Assembly (NCBI GenBank): GCA_025738555.1
Contig: JAOVFP010000013.1
Coordinates: forward strand, 3,224,001 to 3,288,000
Direction: 5' to 3'
Source: Cyathus striatus
Lineage: Eukaryota; Basidiomycota; Agaricomycetes; Agaricales; Nidulariaceae
DNA: 64,000 bases
Shown: in pieces, positions 47,733 through 62,144 of the stretch
Numbering within the stretch: the first letter of the stretch is position 1
How the letters are laid out: each line of letters opens with the position of its first letter
The notes under the pieces: model-generated
What the model was told of the DNA's origin: nothing
Databases searched by the model: none
Seen by the model: the letters and a program-made list of their open reading frames with translations, nothing else
Position numbers and translations under genes: made by a program

Positions 47733-49381
47733 ATGTTGCCCAGGAACCTTCGAAGTCTTGCTGTGCGCTCTTCTATGCGAAATCGTGCAGTCCAGCCTCG
47801 TATTACCTCTCGTACGACTCCGTTCCGGATACAAGCGTCTGCTTTCCATACATCTTCTCCCCGTCGCGATGAACTTCCCAAGTCTCCATTCCAAACGTTC
47901 GTTGATGTTCTTAAGGAAGAACTGAGAAAAAACAGAGAGTTGCAAGATAATGTTAAGCAACTCCAGGGTGATGTGGACAAATTCCAGGATTCAGAGGCGC
48001 TGAAAAAAGCTAGAGCAGCCTATGAGCGTGCTAGGGTAAATAATCATTTGTTCTATACTCCAGTGTTGACACTGTCATATAGCTTGCTTCCAGTATAAAA
48101 GAAAATCCAAAGCTACGTGCCGCTGCTGAGGAGTTGAAGAAGACAGGCGTCAAGGTCGGTGATGCCGTCTCTGAAGCACTTCGGACCATGGAAGAAAGTG
48201 AAGTTATGCGGGCTGTAAGCTTCATTGCTATCTTTTCTTGAGACGCTGTTTTCACTGCTGCCGCAAGATTTCGCGGGCTTCAGCCGCTGTGTCATCTACA
48301 ATCGAGAAGTCTACAGAACCTATACGAAATACCGCAGCGTACAAGGCGTTATCTGAAACTTTAATCGATGCTTTGGACGATAGCGGTAGTGCCAAGCATG
48401 CAGGATTCGAGGAAAAGGAGGAGCGTCGTTTACGAAGGCAAAAGCGACTAGAGAAAGCTGGGAGAGGTGCTGGGCTGGGACCACGCCGAGTTGTTGCTGA
48501 TCCTGAGTTTGTTCATTTTTCATCCATCAAGAACTTCTCTAAACCTGAATGCAGTGCAGGCCAGGCCGTTGTCCTACATAAGGATTCGCCACGTCAAGAG
48601 GCATGGAATCGAATGAAGGAAACCAACCCAGTGTTCCGCAAGCTTTCTGAGCTTCGTCAAGTATACAATGAATCCGAAAATCCTGTTGTATTATCAGTGC
48701 GCTCAGTAACGGAAACCATCGGTTCTTGGTTCGACGAAAATGAGACCGCTCAAGTTCAACGTCTCATGAAGATTTTGGACCCTACTTTTACTCGAGAAAG
48801 CTTTGAAAGGGAATTGAGGGAATACATCGTTCCCGAGGTAGTTGATGCGTACCTATCCGCCGATCAGGAGGCATTAAAGGCATGGTGTAGTGAGGCGGTG
48901 AGTCTGTCTTAAGAACTGGAACTCAGAATCTGACTAGATGCCTTAAACTAGACATACAATGTCTTATGGGCAACGATGGAGCACTATCTTCGTCAAGGTT
49001 TAATAAGCGACAGTAAAGTTCTAGATATCAGACAAGTTGATGTATGTTCATAATGTGCTCCATGAACCTAATTATTAATGCCTTGATAGGTGTCAGACGG
49101 TAAAATTCTGGAGAACGATATTCCCATATTCGTGATTCAGTTTTCTACCCAAGAAGTGCTGCTGTTCCGAAATGCGAAGACCCGCGAAATAGTTGTCGGC
49201 TCTGATAGTAAGGTGGAGCAATGCACGTATTATGCAGCTGTGACACGTGTAGAAGAAGAGCTCAACAACGAGTTGACAGGCGGATGGAAGGTGGTTGAGG
49301 TGCGTTGACTTCAATTTGTGAATGTGCTATCCTTGCTGACTTTTTTAGATGGCCCGGAGAAGCGCACGCGCATATATTTAA
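47733..49381 (+). CDS. TIM44: TIM44, matrix-side subunit of the mitochondrial import motor
   Basis: Peripheral inner-membrane protein that links the TIM23 channel to mtHsp70. ATG 47733 gives an Arg-rich presequence without acidic residues (MLPRNLRSLAVRSSMRNRAV). A coiled-coil part follows (VLKEELRKNRELQDNVKQLQ). The C-terminal Tim44 domain shows AVVLHKDSPRQEAWNRMKET, SVTETIGSWFDENETAQVQ, LDPTFTRESFERELREYIVP, VVDAYLSADQEALKAWCSEA and, after further introns, NDIPIFVIQFSTQEVLLFRN and EEELNNELTGGWKVVEMARR. The last exon ends ARAYI-TAA at 49381. Length and order are normal. Tandem with PIF1 about 310 bp further on. Confidence 0.95.
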
Positions 49382-49690
49382 AAGTACATACATATTATGA
49401 TGATAGAGTAGTTAGATAGCCACATTACATACATATTTACATGGATACTAATGTAGGACCTTAATCACACACACACCCCTCAGGACTAAATTGAAAGTGG
49501 AACCACTGAAGTACTGAAGTCGAGATTGCGATAGTTGTTACGGCGCGACACGATCTGACGCGCTACACGTGACTTGAGTTTCGCGTCAATTCTCACGGTC
49601 ATCGTAGAGCTCAGCTCACCAGCAGGACATATTCCGCTGAGGAGAATCTTTCGTCCCGCTTTCTTTCCTTACTTCTTATTCCCCGATATC
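49382..49690. other. Intergenic, TIM44 3' flank and PIF1 promoter
   Basis: 309 bp. A CACACACACACC run near 49467 and a CT-rich leader (CTTTCTTTCCTTACTTCTTA) just before ATG 49691. Nothing else recognised. Confidence 0.4.
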
Positions 49691-52039
49691 ATGTCTAAAC
49701 CCAGGGCAGTTCAGTCAGGGCTCGGATCCGTCCAACGCAATTGGTCAGAATCTTCCGTCGTGTCGCAACCCAAATCATCACAGGAACTTACCTGGCCACC
49801 CACACCTCCTGGGACTGGGGACGCACCACGTAAAAAACTTACTGGGCCTGAACAACGCCTCAAAGATATCCAGGATGCGCTTGCAGGGCTGCCGAGTAAA
49901 CCCAAATCGAAACCGCTGGAGGAATCTCGAGCTCTGAATAAACGCGCCACACCTGACTCTTTATCTTCTACCAGCACGCACCCTCCTAAAAAGCCAAGGC
50001 AACTACCCCAGGGCTGGAAAGAAGATTCTCTTTCCAGTTCAAGCTTTAACTCCAAGCTTCAAGCCCCCCGATCATCCGATAGCTCCTCTACTAATGCCGC
50101 TCAGGCTGTATCCTCCTTACCAGTGATTTCATCTAACAAGTCCAAAGTGGCCACCGTATTCCTGAGTCAAGAGCAGACACAGATTTTAAAGCTTGTTCAG
50201 GATGGGGAAAGTGTGTTCTACACTGGTAGCGCTGGTCTGTCAATCCCTCTTCAATCTTTGGCATGATTAACGAAGTCAATCCACTTAGGTACCGGAAAGT
50301 CCGTTCTTTTAAGAGAGATTATCAAGTCGCTTCGCAAAAAGTTTATAAAGAGTTCAGATGCCGTCGCAATTACGGCATCGACTGGTAAACCTAGTCCAAC
50401 AGTGATAAGATATTCGACTAATACCCTCGCATAGGCATTGCTGCATGCAATATTGGCGGGGTCACCATTCACTCCTTTGCAGGAATAGGACTTGGCACTG
50501 AAAGTGCAGAACAACTGGCAACGAAGATCCGAAAGAACAGGAAAGCAATGGCCCGGTGGGCAAGAACAAAGGTTCTAATCATCGATGAAGGTAATCTCAT
50601 CTTAGATTTTGTGAACATCTTGGGCTCACATTCTCTAGTATCTATGGTCGACGGTGATTTATTCGACAAACTGGCAACAATTGGAAGTATATTAAGGAAG
50701 GATTTAACGCCCTTCGGCGGGATTCAAGTGGGACGACATTACTGTATAGCTATTACTGATGTTTATCATTATTCTTGCAGGTTATCGTCACCGGAGACTT
50801 CTTCCAATTGCCACCTGTTACAAAGGGCAGTGGTCAAGTGAAATTCGCCTTCGAGGCCGCCTTCTGGAACCAGACCATTAAGCGAACATTTAACCTTACC
50901 AAAGTATTTAGGCAGAGGGACCAAGGTGAATTTCTCTCTAAATGCATGCCTACTTTTAGCTAAAACTTCGAAATAGAATTTGTGGACATGCTGAACGAGA
51001 TGCGCTTTGGTAATTTATCAGCAGCATCTGTTCGGAGATTCAGGGAACTTTCCAGAGAAATCCAGTACGACGATGGTTTGGGATCGACAGAGCTGTGAAT
51101 GTCCTCAGTGCATGCTATGAACTAAAGTAGCTAATATCTTTTCAGGTTCCCCCGTCGCGAAGACGTGGAGAGATCCAATTCAACTCGTATGACCCGCCTT
51201 GAAACAGCTCAGAAAAGATACGGAGCACAAGACGGGGGTACTATTCAGGATCTTGCGCAACGAGAAAAGATGCTAGCCAATTTCATGGCGCCGAAAATTC
51301 TAACTCTTCGCGTTGACGCTCAAGTGATGTTAATTAAAAATGTGGATGAAACTTTGGTTAATGGCAGCATGGGTCGTGTCTTAGGGTTTGTCGACGCCGC
51401 AAGTTATGCTGTGGATCCAGATGGTGCTAGGTCAGATCCTGGTGCTATAGTGGGCGGCAATTCATCAGCTACAACAGCAGCTGGGAAGGCCAAATCCTCA
51501 GCAAATGTGCCCTCATCACTAGAATACCCTGTCGTAGAGTTTATTTTGCCCAATGGTGGGAGGAGAACCGTTCTTGTACTTCCGGAGACCTGGAAAATTG
51601 AACTACCAAACGGAGAGGTACAACTTAGCAGGACACAGGTATGTATGTGAGCTTCGAGTTTCAACCTATCTGACTGAAGTCCTTTATCTTAGTTACCTTT
51701 GATTTATCCTGGGCTATGAGCATTCATAAATCTCAAGGACAGACACTGGAACGAGTGAAGGTCGATCTAGGAAAAGTTTTCGAGAAAGGTATAACGTCCT
51801 GGTCACAGAATTTCTATCTACATTAACTGATGGGCTATGACAGGTCAAGCTTACGTCGCTCTATCTCGAGCTACATCTCTGGAAGGTCTCCAGGTTTTGA
51901 ACTTTGATCCAAACAAGGTACGCGTATTCGCTGTAATGCGCTGTGAGCAAACTGACGACGATATTTACCTCAGGTTAAAGCGCATCCGACAGTTGTACAA
52001 TGGTCCAAAACACTTGAAACGATTCAAGACAAGCCATAA
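49691..52039 (+). CDS. PIF1: PIF1-family 5'-3' DNA helicase, possible frame break near 51705
   Basis: Helicase for G-quadruplex, telomere and mitochondrial DNA maintenance. The first in-frame ATG is 49691 ([12 protein letters not shown]); the N-terminal 150 residues are Ser/Pro-rich. Helicase motifs follow: [14 protein letters not shown] (Walker A, split by an intron), [32 protein letters not shown] (Walker B), [59 protein letters not shown] and [21 protein letters not shown] last intron (about 51919-51975) leads to [18 protein letters not shown] and TAA at 52039. At 51705-51707 the family sequence [15 protein letters not shown] breaks frame as if one T were lost; a second GTATGT donor about 4 nt downstream of the first restores frame but changes five residues. 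Confidence 0.92.
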
Positions 52040-54313
52040 TGAATGTTATAAATATGGAGCCTCATGTATACATTGTAAATTATTATTTCCTGGATATAGC
52101 TAATATATACTAAGTTACGAGCGAACGTTCGCATTTGACTCAGACGAATAGCATGTGGCCACATATAGGTTTATGTAATTAGACTGACATACCGATACAC
52201 TCAAAAGTAGACTTGTACTTTTTAGTAGGAAACAGGAATAATAGGTGGTCACAGATCTACACCAGACTTATATACGTGCACATTGTCAGTTACATACGTA
52301 CAGCGCTATGGCGCTCCTCACATATGAAGGAAGGAACGAGATGATCAGCCACATCGCAAACGAAGGCATTTGAGATGCACACGGAGCAGACAATAAACAA
52401 TATGAACAAGCACACAACATGAGTGCACAGATAATAGCATAAACAAGCAAACGACAAGAAATGCGAATCATAACAGAACGAGGGAGCGTCGATAGCGGCT
52501 AATGATGCAAGACTTTTAAGAAAGCCTGTAGCAAAAACCTGGTAAATAGCTGGGCCAGCTACACGCAGAGAACAGAACACGAGGCAACGAAGAAGCAGAT
52601 AGAACCAGGAACAAGATGCAGTGACAATGACTTCCGATCATTTAAACGGAGAAAAAGATGATAGCGTAACCTATGAGATGGAGGTGCGGGTACCATATAT
52701 AAAATATCAAGCATAGACATAAAAATGTGATGCTCCTCACCTGAGCTCATGGGTGACAGCAGCACCCAGTTGCCTATGAGTCAGTCACCATAGAGAATGC
52801 CATAGAAGTAATTAAAAGCCAAGAACGGTCGAACGATAAGTGGGTGAGCTAATGGGAGAGTAACATAGGCACAACGTCCAGATACTGGATTGTAAGCTGA
52901 GCTAGTGTAGAAAAGCAAAAGGAGAAGGCTGTGTTGTATGGTGAGAGCACATCGGAAGAGAAAGTGGAAAGGATGAGGGAGACAATCGTTTCTTCGCTCA
53001 TTCCCTTTCGCTCTAACCCCTCAATAGGTCTACAACACAACCTCCACCCACCAACACCCTATCACACCTGCGGAACTTCCGAGTCTGTTGATTGTTAATT
53101 AGAGGTAGATTGAGAGAGGGTTACTGTAAGGAGGTGTTGAACTTGCTAGGAGGTTAATAATACGAATGTAAATAGCAGCAAACGGATGTGCCATTGTCCG
53201 AGTACAAGGTAGTATCGCACACTGTTGTCTTACAATTGCACTGTGTGAATCACTGTTTCATCTCTTTTGTTTTGTTATTTGCGCCGTCCACTGCAAGCCC
53301 GCAGTTATCAGTTACAGAACAATGGTCGTTTCCAACTTGCACAATTATAGCATGTGCATTCAACAGGTATTCATTGTTCAATGCATCCCAAGAATCCTAC
53401 ATAAGCTTGCCCTGTCCAGGTACAAAGCTCGATCAGGATCCGTCTCATTGCTTAAACTTAATACCATCTGCTATTCGTCTCTTTGCTAGATACCCCACAC
53501 TTCATACGTATATCGCACTGGCTGCTCCCTAAGACTTATTACGACTTCAGCTGTTCTCCGCTACTAGCCCTTCTGTGCTTCTGCGACATACCACAACTTA
53601 TCACTGATATGACTACCGTTCTTCTTCGTGATTCACCTTTTCAATGACTTTCCCTGATATCGACCTCAAAAGGTATTTAACGTTTAACCTTCACACAGCC
53701 TAAGTACCTTTCGCGACTAACGCTTCAATTAGAACATCTTGTCGTCCCAATTACGCTAAACAGCTCGAACGTCACCTTGTTCGCGCATGGAAAATCGTAA
53801 CAAGAGCGACGAGAAAGCACCAACGTACTTCTATGCTCGCGCGTGACTTCGTTTTTGTCAACGCGCGAAGACGCAGTGTTAGGCAATCCCAGCTTTGCCA
53901 ACTTTAACCCCTCCCAAAAACGTGCGAGTTCAGAACTCGCCAACAACGCTCTGAACAGTTATGTTCATGGTTCTATATACCCTTACCATATTAGCCATAT
54001 AATCATCAATTATTTTCCTCTTGAACGATCCTCACGACTATGATTCAATATCACTATGTATTAACTCTATGCTGGAATGGGATGTTTATAGGCTTGTAGA
54101 CGATTGGATATTAATAGTACTATGCTATATTCTCCTTGGGTATTAGGTCGTATATACATATATCGTAACTTAATTTAATGTGTGTTGTAATATCGATGTT
54201 CCTCCTGGCTTAGGTCTGATAATAAACAACAAAGTTGATCACAGTGTTCTGATTGGCTCACTCCGAAATACACTGTGAACAACGGCGCCTACGTTGTTAT
54301 AATATACATAATG
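52040..54313. other. 2.3 kb intergenic region, nothing recognised
   Basis: Between the ends of two convergent genes (PIF1 + and the coiled-coil gene -). Open frames on both strands are short and Cys/Ser-rich without motifs. No repeat longer than about 20 bp, tRNA or transposon sign was seen by eye. Confidence 0.5.
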
Positions 54314-56031
54314 TCAATGTTGCCTATACAACGCAAACAGCTGTTGGATCAACGGAGAAGCTTCAGATTGCTGAGCCAATAACGATCTTTCTCTCGCACT
54401 CAGGTCTTCAATCGCCCGATCCTTTATCTCCAACTCTGCCGCTAACTCCCTCACCTTGACACTTGCCTTTCGTAGGTCAGCTTTGGACTAGGGACATTAT
54501 CAGCAGCAAATTTCCCGGTACACACTAGGTTACATGCCTTTACAGCCTGACGTTTGTACGCATCTCTGGCCTTATATGCTTTATAAAGTGCCATCGGTGA
54601 GAATGGGAATGAAAAGCGGAACTGGTAGACTATTAGTCTTTCTTATAAATAATCCAGGAAATTTGCAACGAACTCGAGACCGGCCATTCAATTTCGATTC
54701 ATCAAGTGGTCGCGAAGTGCTGGGTTCTATTAAATGTGTCGGTAAAATATAACTTCGCAAGCATGGTACTTACCGTTCAGACTTGCAACAGATGTCCTAG
54801 CGCTGTCTTCATAAAGCATCGGAGAGTCGTCGTCGTCGAAGCCGCAAAATGGGGTTGGACTCCGGCATATACTTGGGGGGTTTCGTTTGGGTGTAACGGG
54901 AGAGACCACCTCTTGGGCTGGAGAGCTGTCGCGGCTGGCTGGAGTAACAGGTGGACTGGGATATGCTGCAGGATTATTGATAGATGCCGATTTTCGAAGT
55001 GGTGTACCAGTACTACAGATATTTTGATCAGCGAAATGCAAGTTTCTGAAAGTGAATAAAACACACTTCACCAAAACATTGTTTATGCTGCCGTGTCCAA
55101 CAGTTGAAGTCCGAATTAAAATGTTTGGCATATTACCATTAACACTGGAAAATCATAGTAAAAAAGAGTGTTACATGGTCGGATGATAGGGATAGAACAT
55201 ACTCTGTACTAATGTCATGATCAAATACTGTTTGAATCCCGAACTCCAATCGGTTTGCATGGTCAGAAGCTTTTGTCTGTTGCAGAAGCCTATTGTTCTC
55301 TTGCTTGAGCTTCCGGTTCTCATTCTCCAGCTGAAATTATAATGATAAGTATCAACTATGTTAGTTTAAACAATAAAAGTCCTCACCTCTCTGCGAGTTA
55401 AAGCTTTGAGCTTTGAGAACTTTCGCCTCACAGACAGAAAACCTGCAAAAATGTAATAGCATCTACACACAGTCCCGAGACCTCAATATTAATCTCCTCC
55501 ACTCTGAAGTGAGATCTAGTCAGAAACAGTTGAGTATTGACAAGAAACCTAGACAAATTACATTCTTTCCCATTTCTTTGTTACTTGAACCACTTCACAA
55601 TCATCATTTATGAATTCAATATAACCATGTCGCTCCTATTATAATGTTATTACAGATTTACATCAGACCACACACCCAAGAATGCAGCTTACCAATTGTC
55701 TACGGCCTGCATCCATGTATATGTGGGCTCGAGGACCAAGCCTTATCCCTGAAACTAGGGCATGCTCTTTAACTATGATGTATAAAGCATTCAAACCCAA
55801 CTCATATAGGAAGATGAATAATCAAATTTCACCTGTCTTCTCCCAATTATCTTTGTATACCAATCTATCATTAGCAGAACGTATATATATGTCTCGTAGA
55901 CCAATAATCAGTCCTAGCAGAATATAAGAGTCAAGACAGATCATAGAGAATATTTAAGTTGACTGACTGTGTTGATTATTTAAGCGCCTGAGCTCCAACT
56001 TATTTTTATCATTTGCCAGAATACTTGACAT
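54314..56031 (-). CDS. Unrecognised multi-exon protein with coiled coils
   Basis: I do not recognise the family. The gene is hidden because its exons are short. From ATG 56031 five exons join in phase with good splice ends: 56031-55968, 55913-55861, 55800-55693, 55635-55562 and one starting at 55515. They give MSSILANDKNKLELRRLNNQ then RLIIGLRDIYIRSANDRLLG, ALYIIVKEHALVSGIRLGPR, HIYMDAGRRQLERHGYIEF and later SHFRVEEINIE. Further exons encode a coiled coil (LENENRKLKQENNRLLQQTK, about 55333-55270), a Ser/Pro-rich linker with TPLRKSAS and TPKRNPP (54990-54800), a basic stretch YKAYKARDAYKRQ near 54560 and a second coiled coil KASVKVRELAAELEIKDRAI, ending LYRQH-TGA at 54314. The joins between 55480 and 55330 and near 54700 are uncertain; a lost base there is possible. 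Function unknown. Confidence 0.6.
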
Positions 56032-56825
56032 TCCTTATCCTGTATGTGAACTAAAAGATGGTTGCTGTTTGCAGTGAAAGATATCACGGTGTGTCTCGAC
56101 GTAGGGAGAGGGGGGATGCTTGAGAAGGACTTGAATGCATGTCCATTAAGAGGCTCAGCAGGTCTTTATTATGTTGCCTCGAAAGTAGAAAGTAATGCAA
56201 CCTTTGTCGCGATAGTGACCTTTCATATAGCAGTGGTTCTTTGTATTGCTGTGCAACGTTGAAGATGGACATCCTGTCAGGAAGACAACAAGCCGTTTGT
56301 GTGGGATGAACTAGCATGTAAGTACCACATTCCAATTATTGAATCTCCAATGAACGGTAATGGACAATAATGATTGTAGGCGAGAACGATGCTGAGGTCA
56401 TGTGAAGACTACACAGCATCCGCGAAAGACTAATTGGTCTTGCACAAAATGAATTTTTGAGCTTGAATAATTTAGTGGCAGTTTTGGCGGGATGAAAACT
56501 GGGGCGGAGAATTATGTAGTCTGACTACGTGATTGACATGAGTGAATCCGGTAGTGTAGAGATTTCATTGTTATTATGTCGACGGCAGAGGTGTACGCGC
56601 GTCTCAGTAAGTTGGCTGCGGAGGGTCTTATGTGAATGATTGATCTGAGATCGGCTGCAGTGCCGCTCATGCGTTTCTCAAGGACCGGACAACTCTCCAA
56701 ATGCTCATGGCACACTCTCGCAGCCCGTATATAATACCGAACCTGTCACTGTCCTCCGTCGCCTCACCTTTCCCGTGCGCTTTTTGTCTCGTTTCTTGTC
56801 TTATTGTTCTAAGCTAACCATCTAA
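56032..56825. promoter_or_regulatory. Divergent promoter region with TATA box for the DUF676 gene
   Basis: 794 bp between two divergent starts. TATATAAT at 56728-56735 lies 91 bp before ATG 56826 and is the clearest TATA element in the window; a CT-rich leader (CGCCTCACCTTTCCCGTGCG) follows. A GA-rich block at 56100-56115 is the only other oddity. No gene seen. Confidence 0.5.
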
Positions 56826-58373
56826 ATGTCTTCTGTTCATCTACTCGTTCTCATTCATGGCATGTGGGGACATCCTGTCCATCTTGCAGAGCTTCATCGT
56901 ATCGCTCGTGAGACGTACGAAAACCCAAGCGCAGATGGAATCCAGCTTGAGATTCTTCTTGCAGAAACTAACAGCGAAGAATCCACCTACGATGGCATAG
57001 ACTGGGGAGGCGAAAGAGTTGCTCAAGAGGTTAGAGACAAAATCCAAGAATTGGAAAAGGACGGAAAGCAAGTCACTCGTTTCTCGGTAACTGGTTACAG
57101 TTTAGGCGGGCTGGTCGCTCGATACCTCGTTGGGTATGTCTTAAGTTTATTTTATGTAATTGTGTTTGTTCCACAACTTAACTTGGTTTCTTAAGCGTTC
57201 TGCATCAGCAAGGATTCTTCGCAGATGTTATTCCCGTGAATTTCAATACGATTGCCACACCACATATAGGGCTTCCCCGTTACCCTTCATTTATATCTTC
57301 GGTATTCTCTTCATTAGGTCCCAAACTTCTTTCACGTACAGGAGAGCAGTTTTACTGCGCTGATAAATGGTCGCCAAATGGCCGTCCACTTTTGATAGTA
57401 ATGGCAGATCCTAGTAGGTCTTCAGCAACATATTACTTGAGAAGGTTCTAAAGAATTTTAGATCGAATTTTCTATCAAGCTCTTTCATTGTTTAAACACA
57501 TTCGAATATATGCCAATGCGTAAGCTGCTTTATTTTGCACCTTGCAAACATACTGATCATATTTATAGTGTCAATGATCGTACCGTACCATATTGCACGG
57601 CCGCAATAGAACTTAATGATCCTTTTGTTAAACATGAAACGAGTGGAATAGAGCTGTTAGTATTCTTTCGCTTTTATTCATCTTCATCACTGACATAGTA
57701 TGTATGTTCTGATTTTTAGAGAATTCGATGTGAATTATAATACGCTTGTTAGATCGTACAAAATTCCAGAACACCCTCCTCCTTCACCCTCAAAGCCTAT
57801 TATTTTATCGCCCACTTGGTTTAGAAAGTATAAGGAGCGGCCCTCCTTCTTTCCGCCTCCCCTTCAATTCCGCTTCCCATTGAACATTGTAAATCTAATT
57901 CCTAATATAAATATCGGCAACAACTAATGCAGCTACTCATCACAGGCGCTATATGCATCGTTACCCCTCCTAATTCCCGTACTAGTATCTCTGATTATTG
58001 TTCGTTTTTCTCTTGCGACACGTTCATCACGAGCCCGTATTCAACTTTTGGAGAAAGAAGAGACGAGTCAGCAACGGTTAGTGCACATTCTCGCGGATAT
58101 TGAGCGAGAAGTGGAAGAAGCAGTCGTCGAGCTTATGGATGATCAAGTTCAAGAAAAATCAGGAAAACCAAAACCTGCGCATCCTATACTTTCATCCGAT
58201 CAACGAAAGATTGCTAATTGGCTTAATACACTACCTATTCAAAAGGAACTAGCATTTTTAATGATGTACGGAATTCACATGCTATGATTGTTTCTCGGGA
58301 TGTTCAGCGCTTTGAGTTCCACCGGCGTGGAGAACCTGTAATTCGACATTGGGCAGAATCATTCATTCTTTAG
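56826..58373 (+). CDS. DUF676 putative serine esterase/lipase, frame break near 58255
   Basis: An alpha/beta hydrolase of the DUF676 (putative lipase) family; yeast relatives act on phospholipid or lipid-droplet stores. ATG 56826 gives MSSVHLLVLIHGMWGHPVHL, with the oxyanion-side HGMWG motif. The nucleophile elbow is GYSLGGLVARYLVG. Then follow FNTIATPHIGLPRYP, the KWSPNGRPLLIVMADP region and NDRTVPYCTAAIEL, whose Asp fits the catalytic acid. After about 57940 a hydrophobic stretch (LPLLIPVLVSLIIVRFSL) may anchor the protein, followed by a charged helix. Near the end QKELAF is followed out of frame by NDVRNSHAMIVSRDVQRFE and HWAESFIL-TAG (58373). The T5 run 58255-58259 lacks one base compared with what the frame needs; as written, the protein stops at 58287. 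Catalytic part intact. Confidence 0.85.
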
Positions 58374-59011
58374 ATGCTTACTTATTAATTCCGTGGTATA
58401 ATTTACTTATAGTAGTACTATTGTCTAGTTGTTATTCTTTTACTGTCGTGCATAATCGTCTCGTAGATCTGTTCAGCGTCTGATAGGGATGTTGGATATA
58501 GATCAGATAACAAGGGAGCAAGTGTTATTTCCGGGAGGCAGCATGCGCAAAGGCAATAATGCAGAAAGACCCTTCGACATTTTCGGTCCGAGGCGATTCC
58601 AGTGTTCTTCCGAGATCACTGATCTAATAAGTAGCTTTATCGGTTTATTCTGCGTACGAACGTGTATGAAGTAGAACGGCCTGCGAACGTGACAAAACCC
58701 TGACGAGAGGCCAGACATGAATATCGACTAGAGCCTCGAGAGTCGAAGTGGTCTTTGATTCATAATGGAGAAAAAATAAAGGATAGGAAAGTCTCGACGT
58801 TGGAACAGAGTAAAATTCAGAACCTGAGGCCTGAAGGGTTGGCGATTGAGAAGAATTGGACTGAGCAGTGAAGAAGAAACGAAGACGAGTGGACGAGAAC
58901 GGAACGATCACGTGCCAGAGATCTGACATCATAAACTCAGACTGGAAATCGATATAAGTAGACCTTTGGACCTACTTGCTTAACCCTCTCCCTAAACCAC
59001 GTCTTATCACC
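58374..59011. promoter_or_regulatory. Intergenic with phosphoglucomutase promoter
   Basis: 638 bp between two rightward genes. TATAAG at 58953-58958 lies 54 bp before ATG 59012 and is followed by a C-rich leader (ACCCTCTCCCTAAACCACG). The rest holds no recognisable gene; a 95-codon open frame on the other strand lacks any support. Confidence 0.45.
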
Positions 59012-61024
<2,013 letters not shown>

Positions 61025-61197
61025 TGCATGCACTTTACCAGTGAAATGTCTTAGTAGAAGTAAAATGGACAGAGATTTCTGTATATCCGCTGTTGCTATC
61101 AACAAGTTAGAATCCGGGATTACCATTGTTCTACCCGAGGAGCGCATTAGACTTAGGATTGTGGAAAAGGTAAGCATGGGTGGAGTCAATTTACCAC

Positions 61198-61941
61198 CTA
61201 AACGATATATACTATGCCGGTAAAAAGTGCAGTTGTAAGTATTTTGTACAAAGAGACCTGCCACCTTCCCGTGGCACCTGAAGTTGAGCTTGTAGACACG
61301 ACAGGTGCAGCACTGGAAGAATCGGTGGATGATTGAGAAGATTTGTTGGCTGTGATTCCAGACTGACTGGAGCCTTGGGTAGAGGTGAGTGGGGCTGCAG
61401 TGGGTGTTGCGGAACCTAACTGGACGGGAAATTTGCTGACATCCTCTGTGGTGACAGCATCAGGAAGAAAGACGCCATCTGCTCCAGCGGAGCACTCAGC
61501 GAGAGACGCGGATATGGTACAGGCAACATTATATATCACGGTTGTGGTTTCGTCGGCGACGGCCATACCAACGGAGACATAATCAGACCCCTCAACAAGG
61601 GTGGCTTGAATGTTGTATCAGCAGTTGACACAATCTTGGCGGCAACTACTAAGTGAAACACACCAGTTCCGGAAAAGTATCCATCAGCAGCAGAGTCGGT
61701 AGGGGATCCAGCAGGAGCTTGAAGCGCGTATGTTGTCCTGCCATCATTTCCAACGCCGAGGACATCAGCACTGAGTGCAGGCTGGCCAGTATAGCCTCCT
61801 GGGAGATAGAGCGAGAAGGGGTCCTGTGCGACGGCTGTAGGGTGTAAGGGTTACTAGGAGAAAGGTGATCTGGCAGCTGTGAGACTTGCCGGCTAGAGCA
61901 GCTAGGACAGGGAGGAAAGGGAGATAGGGGGCGGGGATCAT
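61198..61941 (-). CDS. Small secreted Ser/Thr-rich protein, probably GPI-anchored
   Basis: 209 residues in three exons (61941-61890, 61834-61664, 61604-61198). The N-terminus is a signal peptide (MIPAPYLPFLPVLAALA). The body (PFSLYLPGGYTGQPALSADV, GNDGRTTYALQAPAG) precedes a domain with two Cys (ACTISASLAECSAG), then a Ser/Thr/Ala-rich stalk and a hydrophobic C-terminal end (ILTTALFTGIVYIV), the usual plan for a GPI-anchored cell-wall protein. The first intron (61835-61889) needs a GC donor (GCAAGT) to keep frame. A paralogue with the same domain order lies at 63498-64000. Function unknown. Divergent from CIAO1 across about 200 bp. Confidence 0.75.
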
Positions 61942-62041
61942 TGTAAAGAGCGGGTGTTTGTGAAGGAGCGACAATATGGTTTGCGAGAAAGAGAGGGAGA
62001 GAGGGAGAAGGGAAGAAAGGGATGATAATATGAAATAGATT

Positions 62042-62130
62042 GAATATGTTACAGAATCTGTAATGTGAATTTGATGTGAATATGTTATATATAGAATATG
62101 TTATAGAATAAGTGAAATGTGAATATGTCA
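62042..62130 (+). repeat. Four copies of GAATATGTTA-like decamer in a bidirectional promoter
   Basis: GAATATGTTA occurs at 62042, 62078 and 62094, with GAATATGTCA at 62121. They sit in very AT-rich DNA between the divergent starts of the secreted protein gene (61941) and CIAO1 (62145), and reach to within 15 bp of the CIAO1 ATG. They may be factor-binding sites or a simple degenerate repeat. Confidence 0.6.
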
Positions 62131-62144
62131 TGATAAATGATTTG

